Shown here: positions 31,788 to 37,833 of the stretch, piece after piece | Layout: each line of letters begins with the position of its first letter | Position numbering within the stretch: the stretch's first letter is position 1 | Assembly: GCA_013178185.1 (NCBI GenBank) | Contig: JABLXC010000034.1 | Location: 1-37,833 of the forward strand | Length of the DNA: 37,833 nucleotides | Reading direction: 5' to 3' | From: Anaerolineae bacterium | GTDB taxonomy: Bacteria > Chloroflexota > Anaerolineae > Anaerolineales > Anaerolineaceae | Made by a program: the position numbers and the translations under genes | Notes under the pieces: model-generated | The model's database searches: none | Told to the model about the DNA's origin: nothing | What the model saw: the letters and a program-made list of their open reading frames with translations, nothing else

Positions 31788-32633
31788 TTGACTACTGACA
31801 CTCCGCAAGAGTTTAACAACATCCAACCAGGAGCTTCAAAACACCGGTCTCTCTGGTTAAAAAAGCTGATCCGCGAGCATGGGCTGGCGCTGGTCTTTTT
31901 TGTTGGGGTCATCCTGCTCTGGGAAGTTTATGTTCGTGCAGCAAAGGTGCCGGTTTATGTTTTGCCTGCCCCTAGCGTGATACTTCAGGCCATGATCAAA
32001 GAATCAAATGAAATGCTGAAACATGCCTGGTTCACGCTCTATGAGGTGATCGTAGGCTTCCTGATCGGCACTGCGATCGGAATCCCGCTTGCAATCGCCA
32101 TTGTCTATTCAAAATTCATAGAAAAAACCATCTACGCATTTCTGGTGGCCTCTCAGGCCATCCCCAAAGTGGCGTTGGCGCCGCTTTTGATCGCCTGGTT
32201 CAGTTTTGGTATGACACCCAAGATCATTATCACCACGTTGATGTGTTTTTTCCCTATTGTGGTGAACACAGTCATTGGCCTCAGTTCGACGCCTCCCGAA
32301 ATGCTTTACCTGGCTCGCTCACTGGGCGCTTCTGGTTTTGAAACGTTTTGGAAATTCCGTTTCCCGCATGGTTTGCCTTCTATCTTCGGTGGGCTGAAGG
32401 TGGCCACATCTCTTGCAGTTGTGGGCGCTGTAGTCGGGGAATTTGTTGCTGGCGTCAACGGCCTGGGCTATTTGCAGATGATCCGGGCAGCTTTTGTCAG
32501 AACGGCCTCGGTTTTTGCAATATTGGTGTACCTCTCGGTCCTGGGTATCGCGCTTTTCAATTTGATCGGCTACATTGAAAAACGCGTGATCCGTTGGGAC
32601 CCACGTCGCCAATTGGAACGCACCCAGGAGTGA
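31788..32633 (+). CDS. ABC transporter permease, SsuC/TauC type
   Basis: 281-aa inner-membrane permease with about six hydrophobic helices and the cytoplasmic EAA-type loop: [19 protein letters not shown] followed by [13 protein letters not shown] (stretch roughly 165-200). [11 protein letters not shown] near the N-terminus and [12 protein letters not shown] are usual for the nitrate/sulfonate/taurine group. Start choice: GGAGG at 31776-31780 is only one base from ATG 31782 but seven from TTG 31788, so TTG 31788 is the more likely start. The ATPase gene follows 7 bp after the stop, so both are made together. Confidence 0.9.
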   Translation: MTTDTPQEFNNIQPGASKHRSLWLKKLIREHGLALVFFVGVILLWEVYVRAAKVPVYVLPAPSVILQAMIKESNEMLKHAWFTLYEVIVGFLIGTAIGIPLAIAIVYSKFIEKTIYAFLVASQAIPKVALAPLLIAWFSFGMTPKIIITTLMCFFPIVVNTVIGLSSTPPEMLYLARSLGASGFETFWKFRFPHGLPSIFGGLKVATSLAVVGAVVGEFVAGVNGLGYLQMIRAAFVRTASVFAILVYLSVLGIALFNLIGYIEKRVIRWDPRRQLERTQE

Positions 32634-32640
32634 TGTCGCT

Positions 32641-33516
32641 ATGAATACAACTACACACTCAAACCAGGGTTTGATTGCAACCGCCGATATTGGCGACCGA
32701 AAGAGGGGACAAACCGTCTCCGTAGAAAATGTTACCAAAGTTTATCAGACTGCCAGCGGCCCGCTCAGAGCGATAGAAGAAACCTCGTTCAAAATTGAGC
32801 CGGGTGAGTTCGTTTCCGTGCTGGGTCCCAGCGGCTGCGGCAAGACTACTTTTCTGATGGTCATTAGCGGGCTGATCCCGTGTACGACAGGCCGGGTGAA
32901 GATCGGCGATCAGGTGATTGACAAACCTTACACCGACCTTGGCTTTGTCTTCCAGCGGGATGTCCTGATGGATTGGCGTACGGTGCTCTCCAACGTCATG
33001 TTGCCAGTAGAGATCAAAAAATTGAAACCCATCGAGAAATACCAGGAAAGAGCCCACGAACTCTTGAAAATGGCTGGCTTATCCGGCTTTGAGAAAAGCC
33101 TCCCTTGCGAGTTGTCGGGCGGCATGCGACAGCGCGTTTCGATTTGCCGGGCGCTGGTAAGCGACCCGCCCATCTTATTAATGGACGAGCCTTTTGGAGC
33201 GCTGGATGCTTTGACCCGCGAGCAGATGAACGACGACCTGTTGAAGATCTGGTCAAAGAGCCGCAGTATGGTGCTGTTTATCACCCATAACATTTCTGAA
33301 GCGGTTTATCTTTCTGATCGCATCATCGTCATGTCTCAACGGCCGGGAAGGATCCTTGAAATCTTGGATCTTAGCGATCTTCCCCGCCCAAGGAATATTG
33401 CCACCAAAGAACTGCCCGCGTTTAACAAGCACATCAATCGGATTCGCCACATCTTTGTAAATCAAGGGATCCTCTCCGGTGGAGAAGAGGATCAGAAGTT
33501 TATCCTCCAGGATTGA
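32641..33516 (+). CDS. ABC transporter ATP-binding protein, SsuB/TauB type
   Basis: 291-aa ATPase that drives the importer. Walker A is GPSGCGKTT (62-70); the Q-loop is VFQRD, the signature LSGGMRQR, Walker [13 protein letters not shown] and the switch His is in FITHN. All catalytic motifs are intact. The length and sequence fit the nitrate/sulfonate/taurine importers. A CAGGAG in the end of the permease gene serves as the ribosome site. It is the last gene of the transport operon, closed by a strong terminator at 33537-33589. Confidence 0.94.
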   Translation: MNTTTHSNQGLIATADIGDRKRGQTVSVENVTKVYQTASGPLRAIEETSFKIEPGEFVSVLGPSGCGKTTFLMVISGLIPCTTGRVKIGDQVIDKPYTDLGFVFQRDVLMDWRTVLSNVMLPVEIKKLKPIEKYQERAHELLKMAGLSGFEKSLPCELSGGMRQRVSICRALVSDPPILLMDEPFGALDALTREQMNDDLLKIWSKSRSMVLFITHNISEAVYLSDRIIVMSQRPGRILEILDLSDLPRPRNIATKELPAFNKHINRIRHIFVNQGILSGGEEDQKFILQD

Positions 33517-33536
33517 CCATTCCATTTCATAAGCTT

Positions 33537-33589
33537 TCCACCGGGTGGGATATGCCGCAACCAGACCCGCCCGGTGGATTTATTTTTTC
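33537..33589 (+). terminator. intrinsic terminator of the ABC transporter operon
   Basis: CCACCGGGTGGG (33538-33549), a 16-nt loop, CCCGCCCGGTGG (33566-33577), then ATTTATTTTTTC. The 12-bp stem has one G-U pair. Its T-run overlaps the stop of the convergent methyltransferase gene. Confidence 0.88.
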
Positions 33590-34491
33590 TGTGCCAGGAT
33601 CAAGATATGCTCCTGCGGAAAATCTTCCCCCGGTGTGACAATTTCGACGAGTCGCTGCCATTTCTCAAGGTTCATCGTCAACGTTCGCAGTTCGCTGATC
33701 TTCATGCCGCAGCGGGCGAAGGCGGTCCGGAATTCAACCTCTCTGAAGTACTGGTAGCTCTCCAGGCGCTCGGTCTGCCACAACGCCTTGCCCAGGAAGA
33801 TTGATTTGGTGATGTAGCGGGTAAAGTCGCGCCGCGATAGTTCGACGCAAAAGGGGCTATCGGTTTCGCGACAGGAAATGCGAAATGGCCGGTACTGGCT
33901 GGTAAAGCCCTCAAAATGAGCGCGTGCCTCTTCATTGAGAAAGCGAATCTGCAGCTTCTCATCCGGGTGGCCAGGCGGCTCCAGGCCGTCGAATAACAAC
34001 AGCCAGCCGCCCGATGCCAGCAGGCCTGTGATTTCAGCGAGCGCAGATTCCACTCGCCGTTTGGCGGCAGGGGCGTTTATTTCTCCGAGCGCGTGTGAAA
34101 ACTCAGAAGAATAGACCTCGTGCAGGGCATTGACCAGCAAAACAAGATCATACCTGCCCAGGGTCGAGAGCAAGGCGGGATCCGTAAAGTCGCCCTGGAT
34201 GAAACGCATTCCTGGAAAATCGTTGCGGCAGCGCGCCAGTGATTGGGCGTTATGATCCACCCCCGCAATCAGGTTGCTGGCGCAGTACTGGGCATGGCCG
34301 TTCAACAGGGTGCCTACAATTTGCCCCTCTCCACACCCCAGCTCCAAGAGGCGTACGGGCTGGCCATTTTGCTGCCAGAGTTTCCGAATCAAGCGGGAAG
34401 CAGCCAAAACAGCTTCTCGCTTGCCCATATTCTCCATAGATCGCAGGGCTATTTCCCAATAGAAATTCCAAAACTCATCATTTTCCGGCAT
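33580..34491 (-). CDS. SAM-dependent class I methyltransferase
   Basis: 303 aa from the ATG at 34491 (318 from an in-frame TTG at 34536; neither has a clear ribosome site). The SAM-binding motif I is VRLLELGCGEGQ, motif II-like acid GVDHN follows, and FIQGDFTD and DLVLLVNALHEV fit the later motifs. The C-terminal half (about 180-300) is not a known catalytic domain to me and may recognise the substrate. Small molecules are more likely than RNA, but this is not decided by the sequence. It is divergent from tetR and could be controlled through the operator at 34599-34624. Confidence 0.82.
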   Translation of the reverse strand: MPENDEFWNFYWEIALRSMENMGKREAVLAASRLIRKLWQQNGQPVRLLELGCGEGQIVGTLLNGHAQYCASNLIAGVDHNAQSLARCRNDFPGMRFIQGDFTDPALLSTLGRYDLVLLVNALHEVYSSEFSHALGEINAPAAKRRVESALAEITGLLASGGWLLLFDGLEPPGHPDEKLQIRFLNEEARAHFEGFTSQYRPFRISCRETDSPFCVELSRRDFTRYITKSIFLGKALWQTERLESYQYFREVEFRTAFARCGMKISELRTLTMNLEKWQRLVEIVTPGEDFPQEHILILAQKK

Positions 34492-34575
34492 ACGGAGTAA
34501 CCATTGAAATTGTATCACCCTGGCTTGAAAAACCAACGCTTATGCGATGATATGGCGTAACAAACTATCAGGGGA

Positions 34576-34603
34576 TTGACAGATTTCCGCTCTCTGTTAT
34601 AAT
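34576..34603 (+). promoter_or_regulatory. consensus promoter of the tetR-MDR operon
   Basis: Perfect TTGACA at 34576-34581, a 16-bp spacer and perfect TATAAT at 34598-34603. The tetR ATG follows 43 bp later. Such a strong promoter suits a unit that is normally repressed. Confidence 0.8.
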
Positions 34604-34624
34604 GAGTGAGCAATCAGTCATTAT
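34599..34624. promoter_or_regulatory. TetR-type operator overlapping the -10 box
   Basis: ATAATGAGTGA-GCAA-TCAGTCATTAT: 11-bp half-sites with one mismatched pair around a 4-bp centre. The core TGAGTGA-N4-TCAGTCA has the TGAnTGA-N4-TCAnTCA shape of known TetR-family sites such as Bacillus FadR. It covers the -10 box and start point, so it fits autorepression by the adjacent TetR protein. Confidence 0.7.
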
Positions 34625-34645
34625 AAATCTTCCTGCGAGGGGAAT

Positions 34646-35245
34646 ATGAGCCGCACACGCCAACCAGAAAGAAAAGAGAAATTCCTATCCGCGGCGCTGA
34701 AGCTGTTCGCTGCAAACGGGGTGCAGCAGACTTCCACTGCCGAAATCGCCAAGGAAGCGGGAGCTGCTGTCGGTACGTTGTTCCTCTACTTCCCCACAAA
34801 GCAAGACCTGATTCACGCGCTGGTGATAAAAATCAGCAAAGAGCAAGCCGAAAGCATCCACGCGCGGATTGAACCTTCGCTTTCGGTGCGCGAGACCTTT
34901 TTCGCAATCTGGAATGGTTCGTTGTGCTGGTTTCTGGAGCATATCGAAGCTTTTTTATACATTCAGCAAATCCGCGATTCGGGCATATTGGCTGAAGCCG
35001 TTGTGCAAGAGTCCGGTAAATTTTTTGATTACTACTACGATGCCATCCAAAAAGGACTGGCAGAGGGGCTCATCAAACCCTATCCAGCCGAGCTGATCGG
35101 CGGGATCCTGTATCAAAATATTGTCGCTGTCATGAATCTCATTCGTGTGCAGCCGGACCCCAACATACAAGCTCAATATATCCAGCAGGGATTTGAAATC
35201 TTTTGGAACGGGATCAAGCAGGCAGAGGAAAACGATGAAATATAG
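34646..35245 (+). CDS. TetR/AcrR family transcriptional regulator
   Basis: 199 aa. The N-terminal HTH (about residues 8-55) reads KFLSAALKLFAANGVQQTST, EIAKEAGAAVGTLFLYF and PTKQDLI, all typical. The C-terminal helical domain (about 60-199) should bind a small inducer; its ligand is unknown. GAGGGG lies close before the ATG. An operator-like palindrome overlaps its promoter, and the reductase gene overlaps its 3' end by 11 bp, so it probably represses itself and that enzyme and releases on binding a reactive or aromatic compound. Confidence 0.93.
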   Translation: MSRTRQPERKEKFLSAALKLFAANGVQQTSTAEIAKEAGAAVGTLFLYFPTKQDLIHALVIKISKEQAESIHARIEPSLSVRETFFAIWNGSLCWFLEHIEAFLYIQQIRDSGILAEAVVQESGKFFDYYYDAIQKGLAEGLIKPYPAELIGGILYQNIVAVMNLIRVQPDPNIQAQYIQQGFEIFWNGIKQAEENDEI

Positions 35246-36254
35246 AAGCGTCATTGCAACTCAGTATGGCGGGCCGGAGGTCCTCCAGGTGGTCGAAAAT
35301 GACCTGCGCAGCCCACGGGCCGGGGAAGCCCGCATCAGAGTCCTGGCGGCTTCCGTCTGCCGCCCCGACATCACCGCTCGCAGAGGTGAAGCGCTTTACA
35401 GCGGCACGCCGCTGGGGCAAAAAATACCGTTTACGCCGGGTTACGCCGTAGTCGGCGTTGTAGAAGCGATCGGTCCGGGTGTTCGCGAAGTGGCCATCGG
35501 CGAGCGGGTTGGCGCGCTGACCATCATCGGCGGCTACAGTGAAGTCATTTACTGGAAGAGCAGCCGGCTTATTCCCATCCTCCCAGCATTGGACCCGCCT
35601 GAGGCCGTCACGCTCATCCTGAATTACCTTGTGGCGTATCAGGCGCTGCACCGCTCGGCAAAGATCAAGGCTGGCGAGAGAGCGCTCATCATCGGCGCCA
35701 GCGGGGGGATCGGCACGGCCTTGTTGCAGCTTGGCAGCCTGGCTGGCCTCACCCTATATGGGACAGCCTCAGCTGACAAACACCCCACCCTGACCGAATA
35801 TGGGGTAACGCCGATTGACTACCACACCCAGGATTTCGTTGAAGTGATCCGCAGGGCGGAACCGGATGGCCTGGACGCGGTATTCGATGGGGTGTCGAGC
35901 ATCGAGACCATTCACGGGGGGCTGGCGCTGCTGCGGCGCGGCGGTCGGCTGGTCAGTTTCGGCGAACCCGCTGGGCTGCCGGCGCTGTTTCGCATCTTGA
36001 AAAAAATGATCGCGGTCAATCTGCTTCAAAGAGAAAAAGCCCTGAAGCTGTACGGCACTTCGACTTATTTCCTGGGCGACCGCAAGCCCTACCTGGAAGA
36101 CTGGACAACGCTATTGCGGTTGTTAGAAGAAAGAAAAATCAAGCCGGTCATCGCAAAAAAATTCCCGATTTTAGAAGCAGCCCAGGCGAACGACTTATTG
36201 GAAAGCGGCCAGGTCGCTGGCAATGTCGTGTTGGTGACGCCAGAGTTATTGTAA
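35235..36254 (+). CDS. medium-chain dehydrogenase/reductase, quinone oxidoreductase-like
   Basis: 339-aa zinc-free MDR protein. The N-terminal GroES-like domain starts MKYRSVIATQYGGPEVLQVV, as in quinone and enoyl reductases; the zinc-ligand Cys/His set of alcohol dehydrogenases is not present. The nucleotide-binding site is IIGASGGIGTALLQL (about residues 154-168). NADPH-dependent reduction of quinones or alpha,beta-unsaturated carbonyls is likely. ATG 35235 was chosen: it lies inside the tetR 3' end, with GAGGAAAA just before it; the longer frame to 35145 is wholly within tetR. Translation is probably coupled to tetR. Confidence 0.9.
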   Translation: MKYRSVIATQYGGPEVLQVVENDLRSPRAGEARIRVLAASVCRPDITARRGEALYSGTPLGQKIPFTPGYAVVGVVEAIGPGVREVAIGERVGALTIIGGYSEVIYWKSSRLIPILPALDPPEAVTLILNYLVAYQALHRSAKIKAGERALIIGASGGIGTALLQLGSLAGLTLYGTASADKHPTLTEYGVTPIDYHTQDFVEVIRRAEPDGLDAVFDGVSSIETIHGGLALLRRGGRLVSFGEPAGLPALFRILKKMIAVNLLQREKALKLYGTSTYFLGDRKPYLEDWTTLLRLLEERKIKPVIAKKFPILEAAQANDLLESGQVAGNVVLVTPELL

Positions 36255-36265
36255 ATTTTGTCTGG

Positions 36266-36739
36266 TTATCCCTGCTCGTAGGCCTGTTTTAATTTGGCAA
36301 TGTCAAGTTTGACCATCTGAAGCATCGCCTGCGTGACACTTTTTACCTTTTCAGCATCCCTGTCTTGTAGCATCTCACCCAAAACGGTAGGGACAATTTG
36401 CCAGGTCACGCCGTACTTATCTGTAAGCCAGCCGCATTGCTGTTGCTCGCCGCCCTCGGAGAGCTTTTCCCATAACTCATCAATTTCTTCCTGCGTCTCG
36501 CAATTCACAAAGAAGGAGATGGCTGGCGAGAAAGCGAAAACCGGGCCGCCATTCAACGCCATGAACTCCTGCCCATCAAGCCGAAATGTCACCGTCATGA
36601 CCGTCCCGGCTGTCCCAGGCCCCTCGTCGCCGTATCGGCTAACTGCTCCAATCTTCGAATTCTTAAAAATCGAAGTATAAAAATTTGCTGCTTCCTCAGC
36701 TTTATCATCAAACCACAAGAAAGGGATGATTTTCTGCAT
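36266..36739 (-). CDS. PhnB-like VOC family protein
   Basis: 157 aa of the vicinal-oxygen-chelate fold, subgroup often labelled PhnB or 3-demethylubiquinone methyltransferase-like. Visible landmarks: [20 protein letters not shown] (stretch 4-23), [37 protein letters not shown] and [16 protein letters not shown]. No SAM-binding motif is present, so the methyltransferase label is misleading. Members of this subgroup have mostly unknown substrates. It converges on the MDR gene, 11 bp away, and is transcribed on its own. Confidence 0.88.
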   Translation of the reverse strand: MQKIIPFLWFDDKAEEAANFYTSIFKNSKIGAVSRYGDEGPGTAGTVMTVTFRLDGQEFMALNGGPVFAFSPAISFFVNCETQEEIDELWEKLSEGGEQQQCGWLTDKYGVTWQIVPTVLGEMLQDRDAEKVKSVTQAMLQMVKLDIAKLKQAYEQG

Positions 36740-36968
36740 CTCGTTTTTCTCCTAATATCACCCAAAGCAGAGCGCTGAAAAAACCGCGTCGGACAGCGTC
36801 CATCATATCATAAATCGATAAATTTTGTCTATTTTATCTCTTGGGGTGAGAGATTGCGTTGGCGGCACAACCTTCCGATTTGGGGTTGGCGCTTTTTATG
36901 TATAATGAAATGAGCGGTTCAACAGCAAGGAGCCTGTACTTCGAGCCGGTATCAATTGCCAGGAAGAA

Positions 36969-37166
36969 ATGACGCTTTTCCAGATTTTTTTTGATAGCTA
37001 CTTGCACCCTCGCCAGGCCATGGATGCCCTGGCGCAGCGACGAGGTGTGCGTTGTGGCGCGCTCTTTGTGCTGGTTCGTGGATTGCTGTTGGCGCTCTTT
37101 TTCTATCTTCTTCGAACCAGTGGCACCCGTGATCTTCTTTTTATAGAGAAAGCGCTCTTGCCCTGA
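36969..37166 (+). CDS. small orphan membrane protein, possibly a truncated YIP1-like protein
   Basis: 65 aa starting MTLFQIFFDSYLHPRQAMDAL. One hydrophobic helix (about residues 29-48) follows the short amphipathic start, then a basic/polar tail. The start resembles the beginning of Yip1-domain membrane proteins, which are much longer, so this may be the remnant of such a gene. AGGAAGA precedes the ATG, TATAAT lies at 36901-36906 and a terminator follows the stop, so it is probably still transcribed. Function unknown. Confidence 0.5.
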   Translation: MTLFQIFFDSYLHPRQAMDALAQRRGVRCGALFVLVRGLLLALFFYLLRTSGTRDLLFIEKALLP

Positions 37167-37199
37167 ATAAGAACAGCGTTCTCAGGGTTCAGTTCTTTT
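37161..37199 (+). terminator. terminator after the 65-aa gene
   Basis: CCCTGA (37161-37166) pairs with TCAGGG (37182-37187), with an inner GAAC-AGC-GTTC helix at 37171-37181, followed by TTCAGTTCTTTT. The stop codon lies in the first arm. Confidence 0.55.
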
Positions 37200-37833
37200 C
37201 CGAATTCAAGTAGGGATGAGAGGTCTGCGCCAGGTTCGAGACAATGGGGGTAGTCGGCTCGGCGCGGCGCTTCTCGAGGACGGAAGAACGATGATTGAAA
37301 GCGGGAGCGCGCTGCATGTTAACCAGGTATTTTGCCATCAACACCTGGCGCGGGCCCGGGGAAGCTTGCAACGCTTCGAGCCCGCTTTCCAGCTCCGCCT
37401 GGTATGAACGCACCGCCAGGTAAAGCGGCCGGGAGGGATGGGGGGCAATGCGGGCGGCAAGGCCAGCTAGAAGTTCAAAGCTGTTATTCACGCCGGGATG
37501 GAAAAGTGGCAGGATATAGACGCCGCGCGGGCCAAACCAGCCCTGGGCATACGCCAGGAGTTCGTCCTGATCGTGGCGGTACACCAGGCTCTGCTCGTGC
37601 GACTCGGGGCAGGCCTCGGCGCTTTGCACCAGCGGCGGGATCAGCGACTGGTATAAATTGCGAATGGCGAGTTCATCCACAGAGAGCGCAGGTTGCCAGG
37701 CTACACTCCCAACGGCGCCAGGATCTTTAACCTCTTCCAGCCGCCAGATTTGCTGGCGGGCATAGATGACAAAGCCGGCCTTGCGGAGCGCTTCAAACAA
37801 AGGGCTGTGTTCTTCCGCTTCTGCCAGGACATT
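37189..37833 (-). CDS. protein of unknown function, cut by the window edge (N-terminus missing)
   Basis: The frame stays open to the right edge, so at least 214 residues are seen and the true start lies outside; the TTG at 37800 is not the start, since sensible sequence (AEAEEHSP) precedes it. Visible segments include VIYARQQIWRL, HDQDELLAYAQGWFGPRGVYILPL, then HPSRPLYLAVRSYQAELESGLEALQ, and a polar, basic C-terminus from about 50 residues before the stop. It may be acyltransferase-like, but no motif secures this. It converges on the 65-aa gene, 22 bp away. Confidence 0.7.
   Translation of the reverse strand, partial: NVLAEAEEHSPLFEALRKAGFVIYARQQIWRLEEVKDPGAVGSVAWQPALSVDELAIRNLYQSLIPPLVQSAEACPESHEQSLVYRHDQDELLAYAQGWFGPRGVYILPLFHPGVNNSFELLAGLAARIAPHPSRPLYLAVRSYQAELESGLEALQASPGPRQVLMAKYLVNMQRAPAFNHRSSVLEKRRAEPTTPIVSNLAQTSHPYLNSEKN

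Noticed and set aside
36266-36739. Methyltransferase label for the PhnB-like protein
   Set aside because: The sequence has a VOC fold pattern and no SAM-binding motif; the label comes from an old family name.
1-37833. tRNA, rRNA, insertion sequences, prophage or attachment sites
   Set aside because: Looked for; no clover-leaf, rRNA motif, transposase, integrase or terminal inverted repeats were seen.

Overview
The window looks like chromosomal DNA of a GC-rich bacterium, most plausibly a Chloroflexota member of the Anaerolineae type. This is inferred from gene content: a multi-sensor HD-GYP protein, a lipoprotein with an Ala/Pro/Thr/Glu-rich linker after the lipobox, zinc-ribbon proteins of unknown function, a CtaA-CtaB fusion and a formate dehydrogenase complex built from NuoE- and NuoF-like subunits. 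No rRNA, tRNA, CRISPR array, transposase or phage gene was seen.

Layout. 1-489: a 65-67 bp tandem repeat, then a promoter and a palindrome in front of a 1,340-aa membrane sensor with a C-terminal HD-GYP (c-di-GMP phosphodiesterase) domain. 4.5-7.0 kb: a pirin on the minus strand, divergent from a CDF metal transporter and an ASCH-domain protein. 7.2-11.3 kb: a caspase-like/GAF-like/EAL fusion protein, a translationally coupled 252-aa protein of unknown family, and a PLP aminotransferase. 11.3-12.4 kb: a candidate small RNA with its own promoter and terminator, a 56-aa membrane protein and a tail-anchored protein. 12.5-18.5 kb, minus strand: B3/4 domain protein, threonine aldolase and DinB in one unit; a Gfo/Idh/MocA oxidoreductase that appears to start at ATT; a heme A/heme O synthase fusion; and a zinc-ribbon membrane protein.

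18.6-23.6 kb, minus strand: a NuoE-like, NuoF-like and FdhA-like operon, i.e. a cytosolic NAD-linked formate dehydrogenase that may also use ferredoxin. 23.9-25.1 kb: a large zinc-ribbon protein. 25.3-33.5 kb: a coherent accessory locus with two UbiD-family decarboxylases on either side of a GntR/UTRA regulator, a luciferase-like oxidoreductase, and a complete NMT1/Tau-type ABC importer. Its likely job is regulated uptake and (de)carboxylation of an organic, probably aromatic or unsaturated, acid. 33.6-37.8 kb: a methyltransferase divergent from an apparently autoregulated TetR-MDR reductase operon, a PhnB-like VOC protein, a small orphan gene, and a gene that runs off the right edge.

Two different classes of c-di-GMP phosphodiesterase domain (HD-GYP and EAL) occur within 10 kb. 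The EAL domain fused to a caspase-like protease, followed by a coupled partner of unknown family, is the best candidate here for an undescribed system. The second most interesting is the paired-UbiD/GntR/ABC locus. All functional calls come from reading motifs by eye; no database search was run.
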